64,000 nt of DNA from contig CAYTMI010000007.1 of the NCBI GenBank assembly GCA_964438865.1, positions 124,001 through 188,000 on the forward strand, written 5' to 3'. Origin of the DNA: G016234445 sp964438865. Its GTDB lineage: Bacteria > Chloroflexota > Dehalococcoidia > Tepidiformales > Tepidiformaceae. Below the pieces are notes generated by a model, which was not told the origin of the DNA, ran no database searches, and worked only from the letters and a program-made list of their open reading frames with translations. Below are positions 24,875 to 33,295 of this stretch, in pieces (position 1 is the stretch's first letter; each line of letters begins with the position of its first letter). A program made the translations under genes and the position numbers.

Positions 24875-25606
24875 TTGGCCGACGAAGTGCTTTGTTTTCG
24901 AAATAGCGGGGTCCTGGAGGTGGTCCTGAACCGGCCGCACCGGCGCAACGCGCTGACTGCGCCCCTGTTGGACGGGCTGCACGAGGCGATCGATGCGGCG
25001 GCGACCGACCCGGAGGTTCACGTCGTCCTGCTCCGGGGCGAGGGCGGCGCGCTGTGCGCTGGAGTGGACCTGACAGAGTTTGGGGCGGACCCGCCGCCGG
25101 CGTGGCTGCCGGAGTTTCGACAGAAGTGGGTCGACCTCCAGGTGAAGCTCTACCAGTGTCCCGTGGCGATCGTGGGAGCGCTGGAACGGTTCGCGATCAA
25201 CGGGGGCGGACCGCTGGCCAGCTGTTGCGATCTGCTCATCGCGGGAGAAACCGCGTATCTGCAGGTCGGCGAGATCCGGCAGAACACGTCACCGGCGATG
25301 AATCTCGCGTGGCTTGTGCTGCGCCACGGTGAAGCGGTCGCGGCGCGGATGGCGCTTACGGGCGACAAGGTGATGGGCCCGGAACTCTACCGGCTGGGAA
25401 TCGCGACCGAGGTGGTGCCGGACGACCAGGTGCTGACGCGGGCGAGAGAACTCGCGGCGTCGATCGCTTCATACGCTCCTGGGGGTGTACGGGGAGTCAA
25501 GGCGACGATGCGGGGACTTCGCCAACTGAGCGACCCGGAGTCGTACTTCCGCGAAGGGTTCAAGTGGTTCTCGGGACAGCCGGGGCGGGGAACGCCGCGG
25601 GTCTGA
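24875..25606 (+). CDS. Enoyl-CoA hydratase/isomerase family protein
   Basis: The 243-residue crotonase-fold protein has the oxyanion-hole segments LCAGVDLTEFG and INGGGPLASCCDLLIA. The usual catalytic glutamates of classical hydratases are not clearly present in the second motif (GEIRQNTSPAMN), so the reaction cannot be specified. The TTG start at 24875 has GGAGGGG upstream; a longer start would add an arginine-rich segment. It is convergent with the catabolic operon on the minus strand. Confidence 0.82.
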   Translation: MADEVLCFRNSGVLEVVLNRPHRRNALTAPLLDGLHEAIDAAATDPEVHVVLLRGEGGALCAGVDLTEFGADPPPAWLPEFRQKWVDLQVKLYQCPVAIVGALERFAINGGGPLASCCDLLIAGETAYLQVGEIRQNTSPAMNLAWLVLRHGEAVAARMALTGDKVMGPELYRLGIATEVVPDDQVLTRARELAASIASYAPGGVRGVKATMRGLRQLSDPESYFREGFKWFSGQPGRGTPRV

Positions 25607-25611
25607 CCGGC

Positions 25612-26412
25612 TCAGTGTTCCAGGCGGGGGGTCAACTGCACGAGCACGCCGCCGGTATCGCGGGGATGGAGAAACACGTGCGGTGGCTGTCGGACCAGGG
25701 TCGCGCCGGCGGCCTCGCAATCGCGCACTGAAGCGCCGAGATCGCGGGCGACGAGGGCGAGAGCGAGGGGGCCTTCACCGGCGGTGTCCAGGCGCTTTCG
25801 CATCGGTGACGACGCGCTCGGCCACGGGGTCACCATCTCAATCATTCTGCGGCCGAGGAGGAAGCGGGCGGCGTCGCTCCCGCCCAGCGGGTGGGGCCCG
25901 AGCATGGCCGGGGCCGCACCTACGATGCCGGACCATCGTTCGACGGCTACCTGGAGGTCGCGGACAAGCAGGGCCACGTGGTCGAGGTCAACCTTGCACA
26001 CGGGGCCCGTTTCGGGAGGCTGGCCGGCAGACGTTAGTTCCACCCACAGGCCGTTGGCCCAGCTGGGCAAGACGCGGACCATGCCGGGGGAATGCTCCAC
26101 TTCGGCGCCCGCCCTTCGGAGTTGGGCCAGGCGCGCATCGAAGTCGGGCACGGCCACATGGATGGTCTCGACGCCCGCGCGGGTGCTGGCGTGGCTGCCC
26201 CTACCTTGCTCGTGGAGCACAAGCTGGGCGTCGCCGACAGCGAAGACAACGGTCGCGGGAGCGCCGGCCTCGACGGGCAAGTACCGTGGCCGGCTGCCCA
26301 GGAGAGCGGCGAAGGTGTCGGCAGGTCGTTGAACGTCCGCACAACGGATCGAGACACCGATGAGGCGCGAAGGCCCTTCGGCTGGCCGAGGGGGATGGTT
26401 TCCGCCGCTCAC
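25612..26412 (-). CDS. Glyoxalase/VOC-superfamily two-domain protein
   Basis: The 266-residue protein contains paired beta-alpha-beta-beta-beta units (IGVSIRCADVQRPADTFAALLG; VDLDHVALLVRDLQVAVERW). Candidate metal ligands include His in LDHVALL and acidic residues near strand ends. VOC proteins of this kind serve as epimerases, dioxygenases or lyases; methylmalonyl-CoA-epimerase-like or dioxygenase roles fit the CoA-ester neighbours, but the substrate is unknown. Its ATG overlaps the upstream hydratase stop by 4 nt. Confidence 0.78.
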   Translation of the reverse strand: MSGGNHPPRPAEGPSRLIGVSIRCADVQRPADTFAALLGSRPRYLPVEAGAPATVVFAVGDAQLVLHEQGRGSHASTRAGVETIHVAVPDFDARLAQLRRAGAEVEHSPGMVRVLPSWANGLWVELTSAGQPPETGPVCKVDLDHVALLVRDLQVAVERWSGIVGAAPAMLGPHPLGGSDAARFLLGRRMIEMVTPWPSASSPMRKRLDTAGEGPLALALVARDLGASVRDCEAAGATLVRQPPHVFLHPRDTGGVLVQLTPRLEH

Positions 26413-27209
26413 CGGCCGGTGAACCGTGGCGGGCGCCGTTCGAGGAAAGCCTGGATGCCTTCCGCGCGGTCTTCGATGGGGACTTCCCGGGGCAGGGGCG
26501 CTGCGAAGCGCATGAAGCCGGCGTGGGTCATGGTGAGGCCCTCATAGACCTGCTTTTTCATGAGCCCAATCGCCTTCGTTGGGGCGACGGCCAGCCGGCC
26601 CGCCAACTCACGCACGGTGTCTTCGAAAGCCTCGGGAGGGGCTGAGATGGTGACCATGCCGGCGACCGCAGCTTCGGCGCCGGTGTACGGCCTGCCGAGG
26701 ATGAGGAACTCAAGTGCGCGAGTCAGGCCGATGGCCCTGGGCTGGAACCAGGCACAGCCGGTGACTGCATGCATGCCGCGTTCGATGACACGCTGGTCGC
26801 GGAGCTGCGCATCGTCGGTGGCTATTCGGAAGTCGCAAGCCATTGCGAGGTCGAGGCCAACGCCGAACGCGAATCCATGGATGGCGGCGATGGTGGGCTT
26901 GGCCATCGAGCGGAGGGCCGCCTGGAGGGAGGCGTGGGAGAGGGGGGCTGAGGGTTGGAACGGGAAGCCGCCGGGCAGGGCGCCCATGCCTCGAAGCTCG
27001 TCTCCGGGACAAAAGCCCTTGCCGGCACCGCGGATGACGACCACGCGGATGGAGTCGTCCGCGGCGGACGCTTCGACGGCGCAGAGCAGTTCGGCAAGCA
27101 TGGTGGTGGTTATGGCGTTCCGGCGTTCGGGCCTGTTCAGGGTGAGCGTGACCACTCCCCCGTCGAGTTCCCAGGTGACCTCCTGCATCGCGGCGAAGTC
27201 GCTGGTCAT
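26409..27209 (-). CDS. Enoyl-CoA hydratase/isomerase family protein
   Basis: The 266-residue crotonase-fold enzyme has LTLNRPERRNAIT, the CoA and oxyanion segments GKGFCPGDELRGMG and HGFAFGVGLDLAMACDFRIA, and the C-terminal FLERRPPRFTGR typical of trimeric hydratases. It would act on an acyl-CoA double bond in a beta-oxidation-like route. GGAG precedes the ATG. It lies 55 bp downstream of an acyl-CoA dehydrogenase and overlaps the VOC gene, indicating one operon. Confidence 0.87.
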   Translation of the reverse strand: MTSDFAAMQEVTWELDGGVVTLTLNRPERRNAITTTMLAELLCAVEASAADDSIRVVVIRGAGKGFCPGDELRGMGALPGGFPFQPSAPLSHASLQAALRSMAKPTIAAIHGFAFGVGLDLAMACDFRIATDDAQLRDQRVIERGMHAVTGCAWFQPRAIGLTRALEFLILGRPYTGAEAAVAGMVTISAPPEAFEDTVRELAGRLAVAPTKAIGLMKKQVYEGLTMTHAGFMRFAAPLPREVPIEDRAEGIQAFLERRPPRFTGR

Positions 27210-27264
27210 GATCCGGGGCTCCTTCCTTGCCGGCCTGGATCGAGGCTGGAAGCGTTGCGGGGCG

Positions 27265-28404
27265 TCATCCCCGGGGGAGGCCGAGCCCGCGAGTGGCGAT
27301 GACGTTGCGGTTGATTTCGCTGGTGCCCTGGCCGATGGTGAGGCGGCGGGCGTCGAGGTAGCGGAACGCGATCATGCCGCCGAGTTCGCGCTCGGGCTCA
27401 CGCAGTTGCCCGCTCAGGCCAAGGAGGGCGACGCCGAATTCCGCCAGGCGCTGCCCGACTTCGGAGTTGTAGGTCTTGGACATGGAGGACTCGTAGTTGG
27501 GGACGAGGCCCTGCCCCTGCATCCAGGCGACGCGGCGGGCAATCCATTGGCCGACTTCGACTTCGATCCGGAGGTCGGCCATCCTCTCTCGCCACTGGCG
27601 CGGACGGCCGCTGCCGAAGCTGGGGCCGCTGGCGCGGACGTGGTCGTAGAGCCGCTTCCAATCCCGCTGGGCGACGAGGTTCCGTTCGATGCCGGAGCGT
27701 TCGAAGTCGAGGGTGGTGGTGGCCGCGTACCATCCGCGGTTCTCTTCGGAGATCATGTTTCGCTTCGGGACTCGGACATTGTCGAAGAAGACTTCGTTGA
27801 AGCCGTGGACTCCGGTGAGCTGGATCAGGGGGCGGATGGTGATCCCGGGGGAGCGGAGGTCGATCATGAAGTAGCTGATGCCCCGGTGTTTGGGGGCTTC
27901 GGGGTCGGTGCGGGCGAGCAGGTGGATCCAGTCGGAGTTGTGGGCGTCGGAGGTCCAGATTTTCTGGCCGTTGATGATGTAGTCGTCACCATCGCGGAGG
28001 GCGCGCGTCTGGAGGCTGGCGAGGTCGCTACCGGCGCCTGGTTCGGAGAAGCCCTGGGCCCAGCGTACCTCGGCCGAGGCGATGAGCGGGAGGTGCTCAC
28101 GCTTCTGCGCTTCGGTGCCATGGACCATGAGAGCGGGCCCGAGGAGGTTGACCCCCTGTGAGCCGAGGGTCACGCCGACGCGCCAGCATTCCTCCTTGAA
28201 GATGAGCTGCTGGAGGGGGCTGGCGTCGCCACCGCCGTATTCAACCGGCCAGGCGACGGTGAGCCACTTCTGGGCCGCCATTTCTTTTTCGAGCGCGTCG
28301 AACCGCTCGCGGGAGACTTCGCCGCCGTCGGCTGCCCACCCACCGAGGAAGGCGCGCACCCGGTCGCGAAAGGACTCGTCGGCGGCACTGAATCGGAACT
28401 CCAT
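27265..28404 (-). CDS. Acyl-CoA dehydrogenase
   Basis: The 379-residue FAD enzyme has the family layout: N-terminal helical domain, middle beta domain (GFSEPGAGSDLASLQT, DDYIINGQKIWTSDAH) and C-terminal helical domain ending TSEINRNVIATRGLGLPRG. GGAGG precedes the ATG. It oxidises an acyl-CoA to the enoyl-CoA that the downstream hydratase could use. It shares its last ten residues with the plus-strand paralogue ending at 40275, so the two probably arose from one ancestor. Confidence 0.93.
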   Translation of the reverse strand: MEFRFSAADESFRDRVRAFLGGWAADGGEVSRERFDALEKEMAAQKWLTVAWPVEYGGGDASPLQQLIFKEECWRVGVTLGSQGVNLLGPALMVHGTEAQKREHLPLIASAEVRWAQGFSEPGAGSDLASLQTRALRDGDDYIINGQKIWTSDAHNSDWIHLLARTDPEAPKHRGISYFMIDLRSPGITIRPLIQLTGVHGFNEVFFDNVRVPKRNMISEENRGWYAATTTLDFERSGIERNLVAQRDWKRLYDHVRASGPSFGSGRPRQWRERMADLRIEVEVGQWIARRVAWMQGQGLVPNYESSMSKTYNSEVGQRLAEFGVALLGLSGQLREPERELGGMIAFRYLDARRLTIGQGTSEINRNVIATRGLGLPRG

Positions 28405-28441
28405 AGTGGTCTCCTCCTGTCTTCGCTTGCGGCTGGCCGAG

Positions 28442-29602
28442 TCAAGCCGGCGGCGGTTCCAGTTGCTTCACGTATTCGAGGACGAGGCGCCCGTTGCTCG
28501 CGATTGCCGTGGGATCGATCGCTCCGGGCCAGCGGTCTTCGCTCGAATGGAAGAAGGAGAAGCCTCTCCCGACAAGCGACAAATAGGTACCGCCGTGGGC
28601 GGCAACCACCTGGGCTTCGCCGCCGGGCGGCTGGGCCCTCAATTCCCACTCTGGGAGGACGGCTGAGCCGCCGAGGCGGGCATCGGCGGCCCTGGCTGCC
28701 TGCAGGAGCGGCTCGTCCGAGGACCTGACGACCGTGGGAGAACCGGAGGCGCCGATGTTTGCGCCAAGGTGGACCCAGGAGAGCGCTGCGGAGGCCGCGC
28801 CGGGGTGGCGTTCGAAGTGGCGCCGGATGCCCCAGAAGCCGAGTTCGTGGCCGGTGGTCGCGACGAAGACGACGTCCCGAGCGAGCGCGGCCTCGCGGAC
28901 CTCCCTGGCGACTTCCAGCCAGATCGCGATGCCGCCGCCGCGTTCGCCGGCGCAATGCCACCATCCGCTTCTTGGCGTGAGGATGGCGACCGGCGGGAGT
29001 GATGGGTCTCTGCCACGGACTGTGGCCACCACATTGAACGCTGTCACGTCAAGCTGTTTCGCTCCACAGGCGAGGGAGATCGCGGCGCCCCCTGCCCGGG
29101 CCTCTTCGAGCCGGCCCCAGGCCTCGCCGGGAACCTGGATGACGGGCGGGCCCGCCGGTGCCTCGTATCGCCATGCGTTCCGCAGGGTGGGACCGCCGGG
29201 AGCGCCATCGACAGCCGCGATGATGGCTTCCCAGGGCTCGTCGCGGAGGCTGTCGATGTCCGAAACCCGGCCGTGGCCGTCGGTGCGGACAAGGGCGATG
29301 TGCCCCCGGCGGGGCGTGCCGCCGAGGACGCCTTTGACGATGACGCCAGGCGGTGGGAGGAGACAGTCGATGAGCGGGTAGCCGGCCACCTCCCAGTCGC
29401 CATCGGTCACGCGGCAGGGGTCGGGGTCCACGCGGCGGAAGGGGAAGGATTCGGCCTCGCCGGCGACACCGCGGGCGCGCAGCTCGTCAACCAGCCAGGC
29501 GGCCGAAGCGGCATCCACGTCGGTGCCGGTCCGGTGCCAGCCCTGGGCGTCATATGCCCGTACTACGTCGCTGCAAGCGGTCGCGGAGATCACGGGGCAC
29601 AC
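28442..29602 (-). CDS. M28-peptidase-like protein with altered metal-site motifs
   Basis: The roughly 386-residue protein resembles M28 aminopeptidases in its C-terminal half, but key motifs are changed. The usual HxD segment reads TPRSGWWH, the GADDNGSG segment reads CAGERGGG, and HELGFWG stands in for the EExGLxG motif. A metallopeptidase role is therefore doubtful; a binding or amidase-like function is possible. A GTG at 29602 with AGGA upstream is the preferred start; a start at 29665 overlapping the CoA-transferase stop is the alternative. It lies inside the CoA-catabolic operon. Confidence 0.6.
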   Translation of the reverse strand: MCPVISATACSDVVRAYDAQGWHRTGTDVDAASAAWLVDELRARGVAGEAESFPFRRVDPDPCRVTDGDWEVAGYPLIDCLLPPPGVIVKGVLGGTPRRGHIALVRTDGHGRVSDIDSLRDEPWEAIIAAVDGAPGGPTLRNAWRYEAPAGPPVIQVPGEAWGRLEEARAGGAAISLACGAKQLDVTAFNVVATVRGRDPSLPPVAILTPRSGWWHCAGERGGGIAIWLEVAREVREAALARDVVFVATTGHELGFWGIRRHFERHPGAASAALSWVHLGANIGASGSPTVVRSSDEPLLQAARAADARLGGSAVLPEWELRAQPPGGEAQVVAAHGGTYLSLVGRGFSFFHSSEDRWPGAIDPTAIASNGRLVLEYVKQLEPPPA

Positions 29603-29654
29603 CGTCTTCCTGGAGCGTGGGGGCCGACGGGGGCGCCTCCCCGCATGGCCGGGC

Positions 29655-30815
29655 TCACTGTGCACCCGCCGGTGGGTGGTTCTTGCATTGCACGGCTCCC
29701 GAGGCGAGGAGAGCAGCGATGGCCGCCTCGTCGTATCCGGATTCGCGGAGGACCTCGATGGTGTGCTCCCCGGCGAGCGGGGCGCCGCGGGCCGGTGAGC
29801 TCTCCGATGCGGAGAAGTAGAGCGGGGACGAAACGACGCGGGAGGTCCCGTCGATGGGGTCGGGCACGGTCACGATCATGCCGCGCTCGGCGAAGTAGGG
29901 GTGGTCGAGGGCTTCGTGGATGGTCCGAACGATGCCGAAGGGTGCGCCCTCCGCGCTCAGCGCCGCCGCGACTTCGGCCGTGGTCCGGGTGGCTGCCCAC
30001 TCGTCGAGCATTCGCTCGCCGCCGCCGCGTTCCGTGGGCGGGGGCGCGTCGTCGCGGCCCATGGCCCTTGCGAGCCGGGACCAGTTCCTGGGCGACCCGG
30101 CGTTGATTGCAACGTAACCGTCCGCGGTGCGCTGGAGCCCGTGCCGGAATGGCGCCCAGTCTGTAGCCGGGGATTCGGAGAGCGCCGGGGCGGCGGCTTC
30201 CGCGAGGAACGCCAGTTGGCTGTCCATGAGGGTGACGTTGATCGACTGGCCGGCGCCGGTCTTTTCGCGGTCATAGAGTGCCGCGACGATCGCGGTACAG
30301 GCGTTCATGCCTGTGGCGATGTCGGCCACGGTGACGCCAGGCGCAAAGGGCCGATCGCCGCCCTGAGCCTGTTGCTGAACCCAGAGCCAGCCGGCTTCGG
30401 CATGGGCGGTGGCACCAAAGGCTCCCCGGCTCGCGAAGGTTGTGTCCTCTCCAAACCCGCTGATGGTCGCGTAGATCAGCCTGGGGTTGAGCGTCCGGAG
30501 CGCTTCATAGCCGAGGCCCAGCGCCTCCAGTGCCCCCGGCCGGTAGTTCTGGACGAGGATGTCGGCGGTGGCGGCAAGCGCCCGGGCGACCTCGATCCCG
30601 GCCGTGGTCTTCAAGTTGATGACGATGGACCGTTTGCCCGCGTTCTGGGCGGCGGGGCCGGCGCTGCGCCGGGGCACGGCTTCTTCCCCGGCGGGCGGCG
30701 GGTCGATCTTGAGCACGTCGGCGCCGAGGTCAGCCAGCATGCGGGTGCAATAGGGCCCTGCGACGATCTGGGTCAGGTCCAACACGCGAAGGCCGGTGAG
30801 GATACGGCGGGTCAT
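29655..30815 (-). CDS. Family III CoA-transferase (CaiB/BaiF)
   Basis: The 386-residue protein begins with the family N-terminus (LRVLDLTQIVAGPYCTRMLADLGADVLKI) and keeps the catalytic aspartate, Asp165 in VADIATG, which forms the aspartyl-CoA intermediate. It would move CoA between carboxylic acids to activate a substrate or recycle CoA. The ATG at 30815 has AAGGAGG 6 nt upstream; the long upstream open frame is not protein-like. It lies just downstream of the LacI-type regulator gene on the same strand. Confidence 0.9.
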   Translation of the reverse strand: MTRRILTGLRVLDLTQIVAGPYCTRMLADLGADVLKIDPPPAGEEAVPRRSAGPAAQNAGKRSIVINLKTTAGIEVARALAATADILVQNYRPGALEALGLGYEALRTLNPRLIYATISGFGEDTTFASRGAFGATAHAEAGWLWVQQQAQGGDRPFAPGVTVADIATGMNACTAIVAALYDREKTGAGQSINVTLMDSQLAFLAEAAAPALSESPATDWAPFRHGLQRTADGYVAINAGSPRNWSRLARAMGRDDAPPPTERGGGERMLDEWAATRTTAEVAAALSAEGAPFGIVRTIHEALDHPYFAERGMIVTVPDPIDGTSRVVSSPLYFSASESSPARGAPLAGEHTIEVLRESGYDEAAIAALLASGAVQCKNHPPAGAQ

Positions 30816-30834
30816 GCGAGCCTCCTTACGCGCG

Positions 30835-31956
30835 TCACTTCGATCGGAGCCGCAGGAGCCTGCCGGCCCGGCGCTCGGGCGCGAGACCGAGGGAGGCTCG
30901 CATGACGAACTCCGAGGGGCGGGGCGTGTCTTGAGGTCTCTCTCTCCCTTCGATGCGGGCGACCAGGCGCTCGACGACCTGCCGGGCCACGACTGCGTAG
31001 TCTTCGCGGATGACCGCAAGCGGCGGGGCATATCCCCGGTGCCATTGCGAGTCACCGAAGCAAAGGAGGGAAACGTCGAGTGGGATCTGGAGACCGGCTG
31101 ACTGGATTCCTTCGAGGACGTAGGGGGTCAAGCGGCCGTTCGCCGAGATGATCGCAGTCGGGGCATCGCGCGAGGCCATGAGCGTTTGCAGGGCGGTATT
31201 GCACTCTTCGGGATCGCTGATCGGGACGGTCACGATGTCCCCTGGAGCGACGCCTTCGGAGAGCAGGACCTCCTCCAGCAGTTCATTTCGGGCTCGCGCG
31301 AGTCGTGAAATGGAGTAGGCGAAGACAAAGATGGCAAACCTCCGGTGGCCCAGCCGGACGAGGCGCCGGTAGCCGATGGTCGCGCCGACCGCATCGGATG
31401 TGAGGTTGCGGTAGACGTTGATGCGGGTCCCGAGGGGGGACTCCAGATCGCCGGGGTGGAATGCCGGCTCCACGGGAATCGAGAGGTTGACGACGTCGCG
31501 CAGCCGGTGGGTGATGGGGAGGATGCCGCGGCCGATGACCAGGCCATCGACCCGGTAGTCGAGCATTCTCGCAAGCTCCGCATCCTGGATTTCGGCGGAG
31601 TCCTGGCCGTCGGCGACGAGCACGGTGTAGCCGAGGTCGTGGGCGGCACGGATCGTCGCGCGGAGGTGATCGTAGGCGATGGGGTTTTCGAGGTTGGGGG
31701 CCAGCAATCCGATTGTCCCAGTCGTGGAGGAACGAAGCGCCCGCGCCGACCTGTTGGGGCGGTAGCCGAGTTCGTCCGCGATGCGGCGGACTCGCTCGCG
31801 GGTCTGGTCGCTCACTCGCGACTCCCCGGAGAGAGAACGCGACACGGTCGAGGTCGCGACGCCTGCGGTGCGCGCCACATCGTGGATCGTTGGCAATGCC
31901 CGGGGGGCGCGCTCCGCTCCCGTGCCGCCCTCCGGCCGCTGCTCGTTGGTCGTCAT
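30835..31956 (-). CDS. LacI-family transcriptional regulator
   Basis: The 373-residue protein has an N-terminal LacI helix-turn-helix (about 22-45; IHDVARTAGVATSTVSRSLS), the hinge-helix region (RSARALRSS) and a periplasmic-binding-protein-like effector domain. It lies between a CoA-transferase and a nitronate monooxygenase gene, and two LacI-type palindromes sit in the divergent promoter region at 33098-33295. It therefore probably represses both arms of the catabolic cluster until its ligand is present. The ligand is unknown. Confidence 0.93.
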   Translation of the reverse strand: MTTNEQRPEGGTGAERAPRALPTIHDVARTAGVATSTVSRSLSGESRVSDQTRERVRRIADELGYRPNRSARALRSSTTGTIGLLAPNLENPIAYDHLRATIRAAHDLGYTVLVADGQDSAEIQDAELARMLDYRVDGLVIGRGILPITHRLRDVVNLSIPVEPAFHPGDLESPLGTRINVYRNLTSDAVGATIGYRRLVRLGHRRFAIFVFAYSISRLARARNELLEEVLLSEGVAPGDIVTVPISDPEECNTALQTLMASRDAPTAIISANGRLTPYVLEGIQSAGLQIPLDVSLLCFGDSQWHRGYAPPLAVIREDYAVVARQVVERLVARIEGRERPQDTPRPSEFVMRASLGLAPERRAGRLLRLRSK

Positions 31957-31969
31957 CGCCAGGACTCTC

Positions 31970-33097
31970 TCACCGGGCGGTCCCCGACGGCGCTGTGGGC
32001 CGCCCGCCCAGGGCTGCGATACGGGCCAGGCTCGCCCGGGCCTCCTCCACGAAGCGTTCCATCACGTCGGCCACGGTGGTTTCCTCGTTGAACCAGGCAA
32101 TCCCCTGGCCGAGGCCGGTGCCGAGCAATGGTTCAACCTCGTAGCGGTCGATGGCACCGAGAAGGTCGCCGACCAGGATGTCCTGGTAGGGCATCTTGAG
32201 CGGGACAGGGGCATCGGGTGCGGCCCACTCGTCCGTATAGGCGGTTCGGAGCTGGCGGTTGGTCTTGCCGCTCTTTGCGCGCGTGATCACTGTGTCTTCC
32301 GAACCGGCTGCCAGGAGCTTGGGGAGGAGTTTCGCGGAGGTGTGCGACTCCCTGGTGACGAGCCACGCGGTCCCGACCCAGACGCCGACCGCGCCCATCG
32401 CCAGGGCGGCGACGATGTGCTGGCCGGTGGCGACACCGCCGGCAGCCAGCACGGGGACATCGCCCGCCAGCTTCGTCGCCTGGGGGACGAGCGAGAACGT
32501 GCCAATGGGGCCGGTATGGGCGCCGGAGTCGTGGCCCTGGGCGACGAGGATGTCGGCGCCGAGGTCGAGGGCCCGGCGGGCGTGCTTCGGCGAGCCGACA
32601 AGGGCGAGCACACGTTTGCCGGCGCGCTTCGCGGCAGCGATGAACTCGGGCGGGCTGCCGATGCCCATGGCGAAAATGTCCACGCCGGAAGCGAGCACGA
32701 CGTCGGTCTGCCGCCGGGCTATCTCGCCGGAGCGGACAAACCGGGACCGGGGGCCGGCCTGGCCGTCGCGTGGGACGTCGTACTTTTCGAAAAGGTGGTC
32801 AACGAAGGCTCGGTGCTCTCCTGGGAGTTGGGCTTCGATATCTTCGCGGTTGTTCCGCTCGGGCATGCCCTGGGGGAGGACGAGGTCGACGCCGAAGGGG
32901 CGCGGGCCCACACGCTCCCGGATCTCGGCAAGCTGCGACTTGATCTCTTCCGGGAACATGCGGGTGGCACCGAGCACGCCGACACCGCCGGCGAGGCACA
33001 CCGCGACGACCACGTCTTTGCTGTGGCTGAAGGCGAAGATGGGGTGTTGGACCTGGAGGGTGTCACAAAGCGTGGTGTGAATGGGTGAGCGTTCCAT
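31970..33097 (-). CDS. Nitronate monooxygenase / 2-nitropropane dioxygenase-like flavoprotein
   Basis: The 375-residue TIM-barrel FMN protein has GGVGVLGATR, ADILVAQGHDSGAHTG (the region that carries the catalytic histidine in NMOs), PVLAAGGVATG and GAVGVWVGTAWL. NMO-like proteins oxidise nitronates, but many homologues in CoA clusters act on other substrates. The ATG at 33097 with GGAGGG upstream is chosen over longer frames. The gene is read divergently from the ABC importer, and its promoter region holds a LacI-type operator. Confidence 0.85.
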   Translation of the reverse strand: MERSPIHTTLCDTLQVQHPIFAFSHSKDVVVAVCLAGGVGVLGATRMFPEEIKSQLAEIRERVGPRPFGVDLVLPQGMPERNNREDIEAQLPGEHRAFVDHLFEKYDVPRDGQAGPRSRFVRSGEIARRQTDVVLASGVDIFAMGIGSPPEFIAAAKRAGKRVLALVGSPKHARRALDLGADILVAQGHDSGAHTGPIGTFSLVPQATKLAGDVPVLAAGGVATGQHIVAALAMGAVGVWVGTAWLVTRESHTSAKLLPKLLAAGSEDTVITRAKSGKTNRQLRTAYTDEWAAPDAPVPLKMPYQDILVGDLLGAIDRYEVEPLLGTGLGQGIAWFNEETTVADVMERFVEEARASLARIAALGGRPTAPSGTAR

Positions 33098-33118
33098 GGG
33101 TTCTGCCCTCCGATTTGC

Positions 33119-33130
33119 GCAAACCTTTGC
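33119..33130. promoter_or_regulatory. LacI-type operator candidate upstream of the NMO-like gene
   Basis: GCAAACCTTTGC is a 12-bp inverted repeat of GCAAA half-sites around a two-base centre, the usual form of LacI/GalR-family operators. It lies 21 bp upstream of the NMO-like start codon and overlaps a second palindrome, TTTGCGCAAA (33114-33123). Confidence 0.65.
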
Positions 33131-33221
33131 ACAACTCACCTGCAATTGACAAGCGCCGGCCGCGGAGAGGCGCTCGAAGGCCGGCCCGGCGGGGTGCAGC
33201 CGCCCCGGTCGATGCCTGCTA

Positions 33222-33265
33222 TTGACAACGACGGCACGTGAGCGGTACAAAGCGCAAACGTTGCC
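33222..33265 (+). promoter_or_regulatory. Candidate promoter and operator for the ABC importer operon
   Basis: TTGACA (33222-33227) and TACAAA (33246-33251) are separated by 18 bp, a plausible sigma-70 promoter. Immediately downstream, GCAAACGTTGC (33254-33264) resembles the operator at 33119-33130. A repressor bound there would cover the transcription start. The two operator-like sites are about 135 bp apart. Confidence 0.55.
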
Positions 33266-33295
33266 GCGAAAGTGGCGATGGCCAGGAGGGACCCA

